Shown here piece by piece: positions 5,511-5,723 of a stretch of 5,723 bases of DNA. A model generated the notes under the pieces. It was not told the DNA's origin. It saw only the letters and a program-made list of their open reading frames with translations, and did no database searches. Location: the NCBI GenBank assembly GCA_023459095.1, contig JAEWVQ010000130.1, forward strand, positions 1 to 5,723. The letters run 5' to 3'. This stretch comes from Pseudomonadota bacterium (GTDB taxonomy: Bacteria; Pseudomonadota; Gammaproteobacteria; Burkholderiales; Rhodocyclaceae). The first letter of the stretch is position 1. Every line of letters begins with the position of its first letter. The translations under genes and the position numbers were made by a program.

Positions 5511-5516
5511 TCCGCC

Positions 5517-5723
5517 TTGCATCCCACCCTGCGCAAACCCGTGCTCGCCGTGCTCGCCGCGGCGCTGCTGTCCTTGCCGCCCGCGCATGCCGCCGACTGG
5601 CCGCGCCACGGCCTGAACGCCGCCGAAACGCGTTACAGCCCGCTCGACACGATCGCCTCCGCCAATGTCGCCGGGCTCGGCCTTGCCTGGCATTTCCGCT
5701 TCGACCGCCCGCGCGGCGTCGAA
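5517..5723 (+). CDS. PQQ-dependent alcohol dehydrogenase, N-terminal fragment (cut by window end)
   Basis: The frame is open from a TTG at 5517 to the window edge, giving 69 residues; the rest lies outside. Residues 1-25 form a clear Sec signal peptide (basic start, Leu/Ala core, PAHA-A cleavage), so the enzyme is periplasmic. The mature start DWPRHGLNAAETRYSPLDTI followed by NVAGLGLAWHF and RGVE is the signature of the first propeller blade of PQQ-dependent methanol/ethanol-type dehydrogenases (WxxxGxxxxExRYSPLxxI..NVxxLxLAW). Such enzymes oxidise primary or secondary alcohols and pass electrons to cytochrome c. Whether a C-terminal haem c domain is present cannot be seen. GGAG with normal spacing supports the TTG; a later GTG at 5541 would cut off the basic part of the signal peptide. 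It is divergent from the thiolase-like operon and may share its regulation and pathway, which is inference. Confidence 0.88.
   Translation, partial: MHPTLRKPVLAVLAAALLSLPPAHAADWPRHGLNAAETRYSPLDTIASANVAGLGLAWHFRFDRPRGVE

Larger units (their letters stand above)
5281..5516. promoter_or_regulatory. Divergent intergenic region with promoters of the lyase operon and the PQQ dehydrogenase
   Basis: These 236 bp separate the divergent starts of the thiolase-like gene (minus) and the PQQ dehydrogenase (plus), so promoters for both must lie here or nearby. I find only weak sigma-70-like matches. On the plus strand they are TTCGCC (5412-5417) and AACAAT (5434-5439) with a 16-bp spacer. On the minus strand a TTGCAG/AACGAT pair lies around 5375-5405. 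AATCG occurs twice with a 9-bp step at 5374-5378 and 5383-5387. The tandem repeat and the G-run tract in this region are listed separately. No regulator gene is visible. Confidence 0.45.

Noticed and set aside
3110..5536. 808-codon minus-strand open frame covering both lyase-operon genes
   Set aside because: Only its last 317 codons are the real DUF35-MaoC gene. The upstream part is an out-of-frame shadow of the thiolase-like gene, Arg-rich and without domain sense, kept open by high GC.

Overview
The window reads as high-GC proteobacterial DNA. The gene content suggests a betaproteobacterium of the Thauera/Azoarcus/Rhodocyclales kind: a heavy-metal two-component system, a thiolase-like enzyme paired with a Zn-ribbon/OB-fold protein, and a PQQ-dependent dehydrogenase. 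The taxonomic guess is inference only. Base composition and codon use look even across the genes, and I see no insertion sequence, tRNA, rRNA or CRISPR array.

Left part (1-2707) is a metal-response module. A methionine-rich secreted protein (minus strand, cut by the left edge) is divergent from a CusR/CopR-type response regulator (621-1301), which is followed after 2 bp by its CusS/CopS-type sensor kinase (1304-2707). The shared 187-bp intergenic region carries a perfect 6-4-6 inverted repeat (ATTACA-TTTC-TGTAAT), a good candidate operator for the regulator. Copper or silver is the likeliest signal, and the Met-rich protein a likely target.

Middle (2708-3109) is about 400 bp between convergent genes. 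I see no convincing gene in it. It holds the 3' end of the minus-strand operon: a GC hairpin just after the last stop codon, a short low-complexity direct repeat, and a strong intrinsic terminator pointing left.

Right part (3110-5280, minus strand) is a two-gene operon: a thiolase/lipid-transfer-protein-like enzyme, overlapped by ATGA with a protein that fuses a Zn-ribbon/OB-fold (DUF35) domain to a MaoC-type hot-dog hydratase. By analogy with the Ltp2/ChsH1-ChsH2 pair of sterol side-chain degradation, they may hydrate an enoyl-CoA and then cleave the product by a retro-aldol step. The substrate cannot be read from the sequence. Divergent from the operon, and cut by the right edge, is the start of an exported PQQ-dependent alcohol dehydrogenase (from 5517, TTG start). 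The 236-bp region between them has a triple 9-bp tandem repeat and a dense G-quadruplex motif (five runs of at least four G on the minus strand). The layout suggests periplasmic alcohol oxidation next to CoA-thioester side-chain cleavage, but a shared pathway is inference.
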